Assembly: GCA_027596195.1 (NCBI GenBank)
Contig: JADGJG010000117.1
Location: 1-40,927, forward strand
Direction of reading: 5' to 3'
DNA: 40,927 bases
DNA from: Podochytrium sp. JEL0797
Taxonomy: Eukaryota; Chytridiomycota; Chytridiomycetes; Chytridiales; Chytriomycetaceae
The notes below the pieces were generated by a model. The model was not told where the DNA came from, did not search any database, and saw only the letters and a program-made list of their open reading frames with translations. The translations under genes and the position numbers were made by a program. The number at the start of each line of letters is the position of its first letter. The stretch's first letter is position 1. Positions 11,014-22,605 of this stretch are shown piece after piece.

Positions 11014-12954
11014 ATGTCTTCGATTGTGGACGATTCCTCAGCAAAGGAAGCCCTCGACACTACCGCAGAAGGAGGAAAGCTGCATCGGACTCTCGAGTCC
11101 AGGCATCTCGAGATGATTGCCATTGGGGGCACCATCGGGACCGGTCTATTGCTCAAATCTGGAAACGCAATTGCCACGGCTGGTCCGGTCGGCGCACTCC
11201 TCTGTTTTGCTCTCGTTGGTCTTCAGATTTACGGTACTGCTGCTGCCATTGGAGAGATGACAACGTGAGTCCCTATATGCCCTGCCGAATTCCGAGCCGC
11301 TAACTCGCCCCCTCAAAATCGCAGCTACCTGCCAGTTGAAGGAGCATTCTCTGCCCTCCCACTACGTTTTGTTAATCCTGCATTCGGTTTTGCGAGTGGT
11401 TGGAACTATGGCGTAAGTTGAGCTTTTGTTCCTGTGGGCAGGAGCCACAAAAAACACTCTAACGCTCGTCCTCATAGCTCAACTGGTGCCTCATCTTTCC
11501 TGCCCAACTCGCCGGTATTGCAAACCTCATGCTTTTCTGGATCTCATCTGCAACCTGCCCGTCCTGGGTGTGGAGTCTCGTGTACCTCGTGCCCATCATT
11601 GGCCTCAACTGTTTCCCTGTGAGCAACTTTGCCGAAGTCGAATTCTACCTGTCGTACATCAAAGTCATTGCCATTGGTGAGCTCGAATCCGCCTGACTCC
11701 CAACACGAATCTATTTCTGATCTTACAAATACAGTCGTCTTTTTGATGGTCAGTTTCTGTGTGTGGTTCGGCGCTGGAACTGGCACGGGAGCTTTGTGGT
11801 TCACAAACTGGAGCCCTGCGATTCAGGGGGTGGGATCGATTGATCAGTTTGTCAACATTGCCGGAGGATTCACTACCGCCATCTTGTCCTTTGGAGGAAC
11901 CGAATTGGTTGGTCTCGCGGCAGGAGAAGCTGAGAACCCGCGAAAGAATGTTCCCAAGGCCATCAACGGCACCTTCTTCAAAATCTTCGCCTTCTACATT
12001 CTTTGCATCTTTTTTGTGGGTGTGTTGCTGGACCCGAATGACCCCATTCTCCAAGGTTTGTTCAGTTGTTCACAATTCTCTGCGGTTTCAGTTCTGATTT
12101 CTGATTTCTTTTTCTTTTTTAGCCGTTACCGTGAATACGAGTCCCTTCGTGTATGTGTACAAGAGCATCGGAATCGGTTTCGCTGGAGATATGATGAATG
12201 CGGTGATTGTGATTGCTGTGGCGACAGGTAATTTCGGTATTCACTTCAAAACTATATCAGCGACTAATGCTCATCTCAATCAGGCGCCAACTCTGCCGTG
12301 TACGCATGTGCCCGAACTCTGACTGGCCTCTCCGCTGAAGGCTCCGCCCCCAAAATCATTGGACGCGTCGACAAGCGAGGCGTGCCAGTGGTCTCTGTCG
12401 CCGTCATTGCCTTATTCGGAATCGCCGCCGTAGTCGCCGCATACACTGCCGGACCAGATGGAGCCGGATACGTATTCGACTGGCTAGCCAGTGTCATCTC
12501 CTTCAACATGCTCACCGCATGGGTCTTCATGCTAGTCTGCCACCTGCGATTCCGCGCCGGATACCTGGCGCAAGGCCGAAAGCTCGAAGACCTTCCTTAC
12601 ATTGCACCCTTCTACCCATACATGGATTACCTCTGCCTCACGCTCGCAGCCTTTTCAGCCTTCTGCATGTTCCTCAGCGCGTTTTACGGAGTCGACGAGT
12701 ACAATGTCAAATGGTTCACGTCGAATGCATGGGTGTACGCTGGGTTCCCCTTCTCCGTCACTTGTTACTTTAGCCACGCTGCGTTCAAGAGTGGATTCGG
12801 TCTTGTGAAATACGAGGACATGGATTTTGAGAGTGGGAAATACATTGAAACCGCCGCAGACCGGGAGGCGAATGAGCAGGAGGAGGAGCGGCCAAAGGGA
12901 TTCAAGGCGTTTTTGGACAAGCTGAGGAACTCCAAAATCTTGAACTTGAAATAA
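11014..12954 (+). CDS. Amino-acid permease (YAT family), copy 6
   Basis: Six exons: 11014..11264, 11325..11412, 11478..11676, 11735..12055, 12123..12227, 12284..12954; 1635 nt, 544 residues. It starts MSSIVDDSSAKE, with GGTIGTG at 38-44, and ends LDKLRNSKILNLK. It is closest to copy 5, with near-identical stretches such as AGPDGAGYVFDWLASVISFN in the last exon. It carries three introns that copy 5 lacks (after EMTT, after VIAI and after PILQ), so either copy 5 lost them or copy 6 gained them. The conserved glutamates and the block GGTELVGLAAGEAENP are present. Confidence 0.9.
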
Positions 12955-13057
12955 AAATAGAGTTGACAGGTTCGCGAATGACTGATTATCGCTCCCATGT
13001 TTGTTTTGATTTGTGAACTCCGACGGAATCGCCACCAAAAACAAGTCGATAAAATCC

Positions 13058-15070
13058 ATGTTCACAACCGGTGCCGCGATTGATAGCCCGATTCCAAGTG
13101 AAGATGTTCTGTGCACGGCTGCTCCAGAAGGAAAGCTCCACAGGACGCTGAACAGCCAGCACCTGGAGATGATTGCGATCGGTTGGTCTCAGTTCTGCGC
13201 CTTGTCTCAGAATTCGTTGCTAACACATTTGCAGGTGGCACAATTGGAACAGGACTGCTTCTACGTTCGGGTGGAGCAATCGCGACTGCTGGTCCAGTCG
13301 GGGCCCTTTTGTGTTTTGGAATCGTCGGACTTCAAGTGTACGGCGTTGCGTCCAGCATCGGTGAAATGGTGACATATCTGCCAGTAGAGGGGGCCTTCTC
13401 GGCTCTTCCTACTCGTTTTGTGAACCCTGCGTGAGTGTTTCAACAAAATTTGGACGCTGGTGAACCGGTGGTCTAACGCGATTCCTTCTTTGATTTCTGA
13501 CGTGATTCATTCTTTGATTTAGGCTCGGTTTCGCATCTGGGTGGAATTACGGAGTGAGTTTGTGAATGTTTTCGCAACCAAAACTGAACATTATCTCCAA
13601 CCAGCTCAAGTGGAGTTTGGTGTTTCCAGCAGAGCTGTCTGGAATCGCATCCCTCATGGTCTATTGGTAATTTCTTCTGGCGTGCTGGGTTAATGCTGTC
13701 CCTCTGCTAAATTTTTGCAACAGGGTTCCGAGTTCCACTTGCCCAACATGGGTATGGTCGTTGGTTTACATCGTCCCCATCGCAGCCATGAACATGATTC
13801 CTGTTCGCGCGTTCGGCCAACTCGAATTCTATCTTTCTTATATCAAAGTGATTGCCATCGGTTCGTTCGCTTGTGCCCTTCAAGATCTCGTTCCATTTCT
13901 AATGAATTCCAACCAGTCATCTTTATTCTCGTCTCCTTCTTTGTTTGGCTCGGTCTCGGAACCGGCACCGGTGCCCTCTGGTTCTCAAACTGGAACCCCG
14001 CGATTCAAGGCGATGAACCCGTGGACCAATTCGTCAACATTGCTGGGGCATTCACAACCGCCTTCTTTTCATTTGGCGGAATCGAAATGCTCGGACTCAC
14101 TGCCGGAGAGGCCTCGAATCCACGAAAAACGGTTCCGAAAGCCATCAACGGGACATTTTTCAAAATCTTTTTCTTTTACATTGGCGCATTGTTCTTTGTG
14201 GGGGTTCTGTTGAGTCCAAATGATCCTATTCTGCAGTCGGAGACGATTGATACGTCTCCTTTCGTTTGGGTTTATAATCAAGTGGGGATCACGTTCGCTG
14301 CGCATTTGATGAATTTTGTGATCATTACGGCCGTTGTTGCTGGTTTGTTCGATTATTCTCACTTTCCCTTTGCCTTCCGTTTATTGAAACTCTTTTATTC
14401 AGCCGCCAACTCTGCCATTTACGCGAGCGCCAGAACCCTCGCCCGCCTTGCCGAAGAAGGTTCCGCACCCCAACTCTTTGCCAAAGTCGACAAACGCGGT
14501 GTCCCCATGAACTCCGTATTCGTCACTGCCCTCGTCGGCCTAGCAGCCGTAGCCGCCGCATACGGCGTGGGTGCCGACGGCGCAGGCCACGTATTCAACT
14601 GGCTCGCAAGTGTCATCTCGTTCGGAATTCTCGCCGCATGGTCCATCATGACCATCACACACCTCCGTTTCCGTGCCGGCTTTGTGGCCCAAGGACGAAA
14701 AGTCGAGGAACTGCCGTACGTGGCACCGTTTTTCCCTTGGATGGATTACATTTCACTCGCGATTGGGTTGTTCACAGCGGGTTGTCTGTTTTTGAGCGCA
14801 TTTTATGATGTGAAGGAGTATGATATCAATTGGTTCACGTCGAATGCTTGGGTGTATTGTGGATTTCCTGCGGTGGTTCTGTGTTACGTGTTGCACGCGA
14901 CGTTCAAGAGCGGATTTGGTTTGGTGAAATACGAGGATATGGATTTCGAGACGGGAAGGTATATCGAAACTACGAAGGATAAGGAGGAGAATGAGAGGGA
15001 GGACGAGAGGGCAAAGGGCTTGAGTGGGTGGTTGGATAATCTCAGATCTTCTAAATTGAATTTGAGATAA
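13058..15070 (+). CDS. Amino-acid permease (YAT family), copy 7
   Basis: Seven exons: 13058..13181, 13235..13430, 13523..13553, 13605..13666, 13724..13860, 13917..14342, 14403..15070; 1644 nt, 547 residues. The ATG at 13058 (MFTTGAAID) gives an N-terminus like its sisters; an in-frame ATG at 13013 would add 15 residues and would leave only 58 bp after the copy 6 stop. GGTIGTG is at 42-48. The last exon is 668 nt, the same length as in copy 5, and the end SGWLDNLRSSKLNLR places it in the plus-strand subfamily. A 31-nt exon coding for LGFASGWNYG is the smallest of this group. It also keeps SVTGEASNP-type sequence features (GIEMLGLTAGEASNP). Confidence 0.9.
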
Positions 15071-15134
15071 AGCGCGTTTCTTTCCTCACCATAATATAAT
15101 ATATTAATGACACGCCATAACAACTGCCGAAAAT

Positions 15135-16626
15135 CTAAATATAACTCTGAATCCACTGCACCACCCCCATTGGCACCGGCAACGTCGCCAACAACCCACT
15201 CCTCGCAAACGCCCCCGCAAACAACGGACTAGTGGCCAATACAACCAACCACGTCACAACCCCACCCATGACATCCCACCCCACACCTTTCCCCCAGGAA
15301 ATGCCGAACCCCGTCCATTTTTGCGCCTTGATTTGCGCAAGGCACAAAACCCCGTGCAGGAGAAAGAAGGAAAAGTTGGAGCCGTGAGATTCGTTGGGCA
15401 TGAACATTGCAATCATGTATTCATGGTACACGGCGGAAGCAACGAACGTGACCACTGACGCGACGCGGAGATGGAACGATCGATGCATGCACGAGTGTTT
15501 GCCGCTCATATGGCAGCATGTGTGGTTCTGGGACACAAAGGCCAGCGTTGGTTTGAACGCGACGCGATGCAGGACGGATTGGATCACCGTGTTCCAGCGA
15601 TGGGACCAAAAGTCGCGGAGGGAGGTGGATTTGAGAGGGGAGTTGAAGAGCGGGGTGAAGGGGAGGCGGAGGAGCATTGTGACTGGGATTCTCCACATTG
15701 TGTAAGCTGTATTGATTTTCGACAATCGGTTAGAATTTGGGGGAATCGTTGGAAAAAACAGGGCTAAACTGAGGTGTAGTTGGCAATACAGCATGATTCC
15801 GAGCATCAAGTTTGGAAGCACTCCGGCAAGGTCGAGCGGAGACACGAAATACGCATCAAATTCGTAAGGGTATTTGTCGACATACGCGCAAGTTACGGCG
15901 AAAAGCGCATACAATCCCGCCATTTCGATTGTGACTCGCGTATAAAACTGGCGATTCATTTCCGCATATGCGACAGTAGTGGTACTTCGTTTCGGCTTTT
16001 GCGATGCATGATGGACGGCTTGTGATTTTTGGAGGTCGTGGTGCCCAGGATCCGCATCGTGCTTCTTTTGATGGGCCAGTTGACGGCGCAAACGGAGAGT
16101 TTCGTTGTCCGAGTTGACCATGAACTCGACATATTCAAAAGGTGTCCAGGCGTTGGTGGATTCCCTGGTGGTGAGTTCGTCAGTGTAATACATGAGTATC
16201 AGGTCACACTCCGGTGATGTGGATTCAGAGCTTCATGGCTTCGCTTCAAGGCAGCTGCATGAAGCAAGAGCTCGACCATATCATATCTGGAAGGAAAATA
16301 TCAACAAGGCACCCACCTCGGAAACGTAACCAATTCGCTCATTCGCAACAGCAGATACGACGCCATCGATCCCCGGATCATTAAGCTCATTAACGGATCC
16401 GTGGTGGGAAATAAGAAGGAGAACCCGATGCCGATGGAGAGGCTTGACATCCACAGGGTCGTGTTTGACAGCTGAGTGCGGAGAAGGTGGTAGTGGGCGA
16501 ACGGGAAGATGATGTATGAAATGGTCTAGTATAGACTGTGAGCTCCCTCATGCGAGTGGTGGTAGATGATGAACTCACGAGGGCGACCCACGGAGGCAAA
16601 AATGCCAAGGGAGTGGGACCAATCAT
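15135..16626 (-). CDS. MBOAT acyltransferase, wax-synthase type (copy 1)
   Basis: A multi-pass membrane protein of the MBOAT/wax-synthase-domain family, which transfers fatty acyl groups to lipid alcohols or related acceptors in the endoplasmic reticulum. Exons: 16626..16579, 16525..16317, 16230..15135; 1353 nt, 450 residues. Family marks: SLRDFWSHRWN, about 60% along, and VYHEYMIAMF further on with the expected catalytic histidine. Exon 2 is exactly 209 nt, as in the paralog at 23,570-24,980, which supports the two 5' introns; without them the protein would lose its first membrane segments. The acceptor of the second intron (16231) was chosen because it alone keeps frame. There is a His-rich hydrophilic loop near HQKKHDADPGHHD. 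The gene diverges from Argonaute across 287 bp. Acceptor and product are not predictable. Confidence 0.8.
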
Positions 16627-16913
16627 GGCTGGATTTTTTTACGCCTTTTTCACCGCCAACGCGAATTCCGCGGTCACCATTCCTTAATATGTATTCTATT
16701 CTACGAAGAAATACGCCCACAGGTGATACGTTGAATATTCCCACTCACGCAAGCTTCGCGGTGGAGATTGCGCGATGAAAATTTCCTTCCGGATTCGAAT
16801 CCTCATCATCTCAACCTCATTTTGCGTTGTCCTTTTCTCTGCTTGGGTGGGTGTCTGTTGTGCAGGGCCTGGATGTGCTTTGCTCTCTAAACAGAACCCC
16901 TCCAGACTCCCCT
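16627..16913. promoter_or_regulatory. Divergent promoter between MBOAT copy 1 and Argonaute
   Basis: A 287-bp interval between two divergent start codons; it must hold both promoters and leaders. An AG-preceded position before the Argonaute ATG (TAAACAG at 16886-16892) could be the end of a leader intron. No motif stands out. Confidence 0.4.
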
Positions 16914-19900
16914 ATGAACACTTCTGTCGCACCCTTCGTGCCCGCTTCCCCGGCACCCCTCCGCCCGCCTCTGGGCAAAAGTGGACGCTCTATCCAAGTG
17001 CGGGCCAACTTCTTCCCGGTCCAGACCCTCCCGCAACGCCCCATCCACCACTACGAGGTTGTCATTATGCCCGAGGTTCCGCCCGCAAAGAACCGCCGGG
17101 TCTATCAGCTGTGGGAGGATGAAGGTACTACTCGGTGACGTTGAGAATGATTCATTATTTCACTGTTTAATCTGTCTTTCAGCGCTCCTCTCGGGAGAAC
17201 TCGGCGGTGTTCGGCCCGTGTTTGACGGAAGGAAAAACGTTTACAGCGCGAGACCGTTGCCGATTGTCGAAGACTCGCACGACTTTTCCATTGATTACTT
17301 TGACAATGACGATCCCTTTGCGAAAGTGTAGGTGATTCTTGATCGGGGGTGTTTTTTTGTCAGGCTTGTGAGGTGATTCCCCGCTTCTGACACCAATTCA
17401 ACAAAAAAGGAACGGCCCCAAGAAATTCACGCTTTCGCTCGTCAAAATCGGCGAAATCAATATGCACAACCTGGCCCTGTTTCTCGACGGTCACCCCGGC
17501 GTCCCCGCCCCACTCGACGCGATCCAGGCCCTCGATATTCTCCTGAGGCACCGTCCTTCCTTGATGTACACAACCGTTGGTCGATGCTTCTACACTCCTG
17601 ATTCTGCTGCCCCGATTGCCAACGGTGCCCAGTTGTGGCAAGGATTCCATCAGAGCATGAGGCCGGCGCAAGGCCAGATGTTGATTAATTTGGATGTTTC
17701 CGCCACAGCGTTTTTTCAGCCTGGTGAGATTGGAGAATGCTCGACCGCTCACATTCGCCTCCTCCTAATCAATCGTTAAATCACAGGGCCCTTAATCGAA
17801 ATGGTGGCAAAAATCCTCAACAGAAACTCCCCCAACGATCTCCGCCTCCCGCTCACCGAAAAGGACCGTATCAAACTCGACAAAACCCTCAAAGGCCTCA
17901 AAGTTGCCGTCACGCATCGCGGACAGATTCGTCGCAAGTACCGCATCGCTCGCATCACCACGACGCCGGCTTCGCGTACCATGTTCCCGTCGAGCGCGAC
18001 GGGAGCGGACGAGTCTGTGGCCAACTACTTTTTGCAAAAGTACAACGCGCCCTTGTATTTCCCGCACTTGCCATGTTTGGTTGTGGGAGATCCTTCGAGA
18101 GGGGTGTACTTGCCGATTGAAGTATGTGAGGTGGTTCCGGGACAAAGACACTTGAGAAAGCTGAACGAGCGTCAGGTTCGTGATTCAATCATGCTTTGGT
18201 TCGATTGCGATTTCTAACCAACCCCAAACTCAACCCCAGACTGCCGAAATGATCAAATTCACTTGTCAACCCCCGCACGTGCGATCCAACAAAATCTCTG
18301 CCGGAATCACAATCCTGCAGCAACGCGATAACGAATACCTTCAAGAATTCAACGTCTCCATCGGCCACGAAATGGCCATCGTGAACTCGCGTATCCTGCC
18401 TGCCCCGGCCATTTCGTACCACCCGGCCTCCAAAGAGCCCGTCATTACGCCCCGAGAGGGGGCATGGAACCTCCGCGACAAGATGGTCGCGCAGGGAGTC
18501 ACGATCCGGTCGTGGTCCGTGGTCGCGTTTGGGACAGACCATGACTACCCCGTCCAAGCGATCCAAAAATTCATCACACTTCTCGTACAAACATGTGAAG
18601 AATGCGGTGTCTTTGTACAGAACCGACAACCTCCAATTTCATACGCGAATCCCCACGGCAATGTCGAAAAGACGCTGATTGACGCTTACATGGTGGCCGG
18701 GAATTCGTTCCAAGAGCGACCCCAGCTCGTGGTGTGCATTTTGCCGAATACGGGTGTGCCGCTGTATGCGGAGATTAAGCGCGTGAGTGACACGGTGATT
18801 GGGCTCGCGACGCAGTGTATTCAGGCCAAGCATATGTTTGCGGCCAAGAGGCAGTATTGTGCGAATGTTTGTTTGAAAATGAATGTGAAGGTTTGTATTT
18901 GTTTTTTGTATTTTGTATTCAAAATTCGCGATGGTTGACACTGTGATTCCAGCTCGGAGGAATGAACTCGTTCTTGAGCAACGCGCAGCTGCCGTTCGTG
19001 AGTGACCGGCCGACCATTGTGTTTGGGGCAGATGTGACTGTAAGTTTATTTTTTCATTCTGCGTAAATTCGTTTCAATCTCAAAATAACTCGCCAGCACC
19101 CCGCCCCCGGCTCCGCATCCACCCAATCCATCGCCGCCCTCGTCGGCTCCATGGACGCCCAATGTTCCCGCTACGCGGCCTCCATCCGCGTCCAAAAAGG
19201 CCGCCAAGAAATGATCCAAGACCTCGCTTCCATGGTCGTTGAACTCCTCAAAACCTTTTACCAAACCTGTGGCGCGAAACCCGAACGCGTGTGTTTCTAC
19301 CGCGATGGACTCAGCGAGGGTCAATTCTCCGACGTTGTCAAAGCTGAGATCGAAGCCATGCGTGTCGCTTGTGCGACTCTTGACCCTGAGTACCGTCCCA
19401 CCATCACCTACGTCGTAGTCCAAAAACGACACCACGCGCGCTTCTTCCCCATCCGAAAAGAAGACAGCGACCGCTCCGGAAACGTCCTCCCCGGCACTGT
19501 CGTCGAAACCGGCATCACGCACCCCTCCGAATTCGATTTCTACCTCTGTTCGCACCCAGGTCTCCAAGGCACCTCCAAACCAACGCATTACCACGTGCTG
19601 TACGATGAAAACAGGTTCACGAGCGACTCGTTGCAGGAACTCACGTACCGCCTTTGTTACCTCTACTGTCGCGCGACGCGGAGTGTGTCGGTTGTGCCGC
19701 CGGCGTATTATGCGCATTTGGTGGCGGCGAGGGCGAGGTTTCATGCGACTGGGGATGGGTTTTTGGAAGGGTTTAGCGAGTTGGGGAGTGTGATGAGTGT
19801 TTCGAGTATGGGCAGTGTGGCGAGTTTGGGGGGTGGAGGCGTTGGAGGGATGGTTGGAGGGTTGGTTGGACAGATGGGAGGGTTGAGTGTTTCGCAGGAA

Positions 19901-20170
19901 GGTGGCGGAACCGGGTTGAGTAAGAGGATGAGTGTCGCGAATTTGGCGGCGGGGCCAGTGAGGGCTTTGGGCAGCAGGACGTCAGGGTATTTTGTGAATC
20001 AGCAGAACCAAGCGGGTTCGAATGGGAACGGTGGGTCTGTTGGGTTTGTCAAGAGTGGAGGGATGGGTGGGTCGATGGGAGGTGGGGAGGGGAGTGGGGA
20101 TGGGGTTGTGAGAGTGATGAATTATGGGGTTGTGAAGAGTGAATTGGCGAATGTGATGTGGTATATGTGA
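16914..20170 (+). CDS. AGO: Argonaute (eukaryotic AGO clade), full length
   Basis: The core small-RNA-guided silencing protein. Seven exons: 16914..17124, 17183..17327, 17410..17723, 17787..18175, 18240..18890, 18953..19039, 19097..20170; 2871 nt, 956 residues. Domain order: N (about 10-120), linker 1 ([19 protein letters not shown], ~158-177), PAZ (~197-330), linker 2, MID, PIWI. The MID 5'-phosphate pocket residues Y529, K533, Q545 and K570 and the PIWI tetrad D597, E637, D669, H806 are all present; as I recall human AGO2 numbering, these match it almost exactly, so slicer activity is likely. After the PAYYAHL histidine comes an insertion of about 98 residues rich in Gly, Ser and Met (19,740-20,120), before the conserved C-terminal end LANVMWYM that packs into MID. 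The start rests on the family N-terminus; an upstream non-coding or short exon cannot be excluded. Confidence 0.93.
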
Positions 20171-21214
20171 GGGGGCGGTGCGGGTGGTGGTTTTCTGGTC
20201 ATGGTGCGGGTTCTTCTATTCTTTGGATCTCTATTGTTGCTCATGCGTGCCTATATGATTTTGTTATACATTTCTCTTGGTTTGTCGATCCAAGAAACGC
20301 GTCGAAGGAAGAGGGGTGATGAGGGTGGAAAAAGACACTCATTTTGACAGGTCTGCGACAAGTGGTTCGAGATGGCGACGTATAGGCTCCTGCGGGGAGT
20401 TGCACCCCATGAAAGCTGGCCTTGTGCAGCAGAAGCAAAATAATACGTTGGCCGGGAAATGGCCAATATTGTCGTGAACAGCCTAAGAAACACGACGCCC
20501 AAATATCCCCCGCCGAGTCGAATCGAGAACCCCAATAGAGCCCGAGTATCGGCGAAATGACTCTCGCGCTGATGGAACGAACACCTCGCCGTCGGCCACG
20601 CAAGCAACCAAGGTTGTGGTGCAGAACATCGACCAGTAAATCACAGCGAGGAGTATTGGAAACTGCAGCGGAGTCTGGCAGAGGTGGGTCGTTCATCGAG
20701 GCGGTTTGATTTTGACCTGTTCTTTGTTCTGTTTTTGTTGACAGATTTCTTCAAAAGAAAAAACAAATCCTCCACATTGGCCGCCGTGTTTTGAATATCG
20801 GTGTTGCGGATCTCCTTGATGGAATTCGTTAGAAGCCGAGGAGCCGAGACACTAGAGTCAACACGGCCCGTTGAATCTTGCAAAGCATCTCGAATGGATG
20901 GATATCCGAAGCAGGACTCATGTGTTGGCAGTGAGTCGTGGCTGCGGACGTGGCACCCGTGATTTTCTGACAATTTTGTTCGATTCGGGGGGTGAAGAAT
21001 GTATTTTCGAATTCGTGTGCCGCATGCGACTAAAGCGCCAAGACGGAGTCGCGAGATGGCTGGATAGTGTCTTAAAAAATCACTTCTCGGGAAAGACGCA
21101 AACCATAACTTGCTCTAATTTGGCCAAGTTTGCCAAGACGTTCGATTTCACGGTAGAGATCGCGAGAACCATTCAGGGGGAGTGCGGTATCACTTCATAC
21201 ATGGTTATCATTTA
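20171..21214. other. Intergenic with an open frame of unknown meaning
   Basis: A 1-kb gap between the convergent Argonaute and monooxygenase A genes. A 151-codon minus-strand frame (20,696..20,241) opens MNDPPLPDSA, and an overlapping frame (20,607..20,251) is hydrophobic in part (LGVVFLRLFTTILAISRP). Neither matches a family I recognise, and the mix of partly hydrophobic frames looks like a decayed membrane-protein gene. The part from about 21,110 to 21,214 is the 3' flank of monooxygenase A and has a diverged match at about 26,460-26,560. Confidence 0.3.
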
Positions 21215-22605
21215 TTATATGGCGTTTTTCACTGCTTTCGGAGCGTCAAAAACTTTTGAAAACTTGACCAAATTACTGTTGAACGCAAACACACCCACCC
21301 TCATCACAAAATGACTGAAACCGCTTCCAAAAATTGACTTTTTAAAGGTCCGATCCGCCATCTTACGACTGCGTTGGGCCTTTTCAGCAGCCTTTGGAAC
21401 GCGAATTTTCGAATAGAGCTCCAACACTCTTGACAGCTTCACGTGCTTGGGCAGCTGTTTGAAGAGCTCCAACAACGTCCACACATCTTCAAGTCCCGCC
21501 AACAAGCCCAACCCTGCGTTCGGCACCATTCCATGCGCCGCATCTCCGATCAACAAAATGCGCCCCTTGTGATACGTGTGAAGGTCTGGCAATTCGTAAA
21601 TGCTCGATGGGGAAATGCGGTAGGCATTACGCATCATCTCCACCAGGTGTGCAGGAACGCCCCAGTTTTCCAGAAAGTCGGCCAACCGCGCAGAGTGTTT
21701 GGGTAAATCATTGTACGGGCGGTATGTGTCGTCTTGTGACTCCTCCGGATCGGGATCGTTGAATGTCATGGCTTGAATGGCGCCGATTTCATCCGAAACC
21801 TTGTAGACGCAAACCATGTGTTTGCTCTTGCGGTCAACGTAAAACGCACATGGATCATTGAGACGGACGTTGTGTTTCCTGAGGTTGGTGACACCAATGT
21901 AGCCAATCACGCCCGTGTATTGCGCTTTGAGGTGAGCTCCAAAGACTTTTCGACGCGTCGTTGAGTGAATTCCGTCAGCACCAATGAGGAGGTCTCCGCT
22001 GGCTGATGTTCCATCAGTGAAGTGGGCCGAGACGCTGGATTCCGTTTCGACAACGCCAATGAGTTTCTTGCCGACAATCGTTTGGGCCCCGTATTTGAAG
22101 GCAGCTTTGATCAAAATGTCATGCAGCTGTCGGATTCGTTCAAATTTCAATCCAAGGATCGGAAAGGAATATGGGGAACCGACCGTGGAACGAAGGATAT
22201 GAACAGTGCATTGGATTGATGGGTCCGTGACACCGCTATGGATTGCCAGTTTGATGGTATCGATTGAAATTGGGCATGATCCGTCGATTTTGAACCATTT
22301 GATCAGGGGCGAGGGGAGGGAGTTGGCCAGGACCTCAGCCAGCACGCCGAGCGATTTAAGCACACGCAAGCCCGTTGTTCCGACCAATACGGTTCCTAAA
22401 CATCGGAATGAGACATCTCGCATACATACATCTTTTTGAGTCCGCACCAACCGCCCGATTCGCCAAAATCGACAGGCTCGTTGGCCGCATTCGCTGTTTG
22501 CACGAAGTGGACTTGGTCATACAGAGTGCACTCATGGCCAACTTGTCGGAGGGCGATGGCAGTAGCAGCACCGACGAGACCAGCTCCGGCTATCACGACT
22601 TTCAT
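21215..22605 (-). CDS. FAD-dependent monooxygenase, copy A (class A flavoprotein hydroxylase)
   Basis: A single-component flavin monooxygenase of the salicylate-hydroxylase/zeaxanthin-epoxidase-like family, using FAD and NAD(P)H to insert oxygen into an unknown, probably aromatic or isoprenoid, substrate. Exons: 22605..22452, 22395..22184, 22126..21215; 1278 nt, 425 residues. The GxGxxG nucleotide motif is GAGLVG at 7-12, the DG motif LLIGADGIHS is at about 168-177, and the GD motif GDAAHGMVPNAGLGL is at about 316-330. Intron 1 has donor GTTGGT and intron 2 has donor GTCGGT; both sit at the same places as in copies C and D. Intron 2 is 57 nt without a stop, so unspliced RNA would stay open. 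The C-terminus (DAPKAVKNAI) defines the A type also seen in fragments E and F. Confidence 0.85.
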
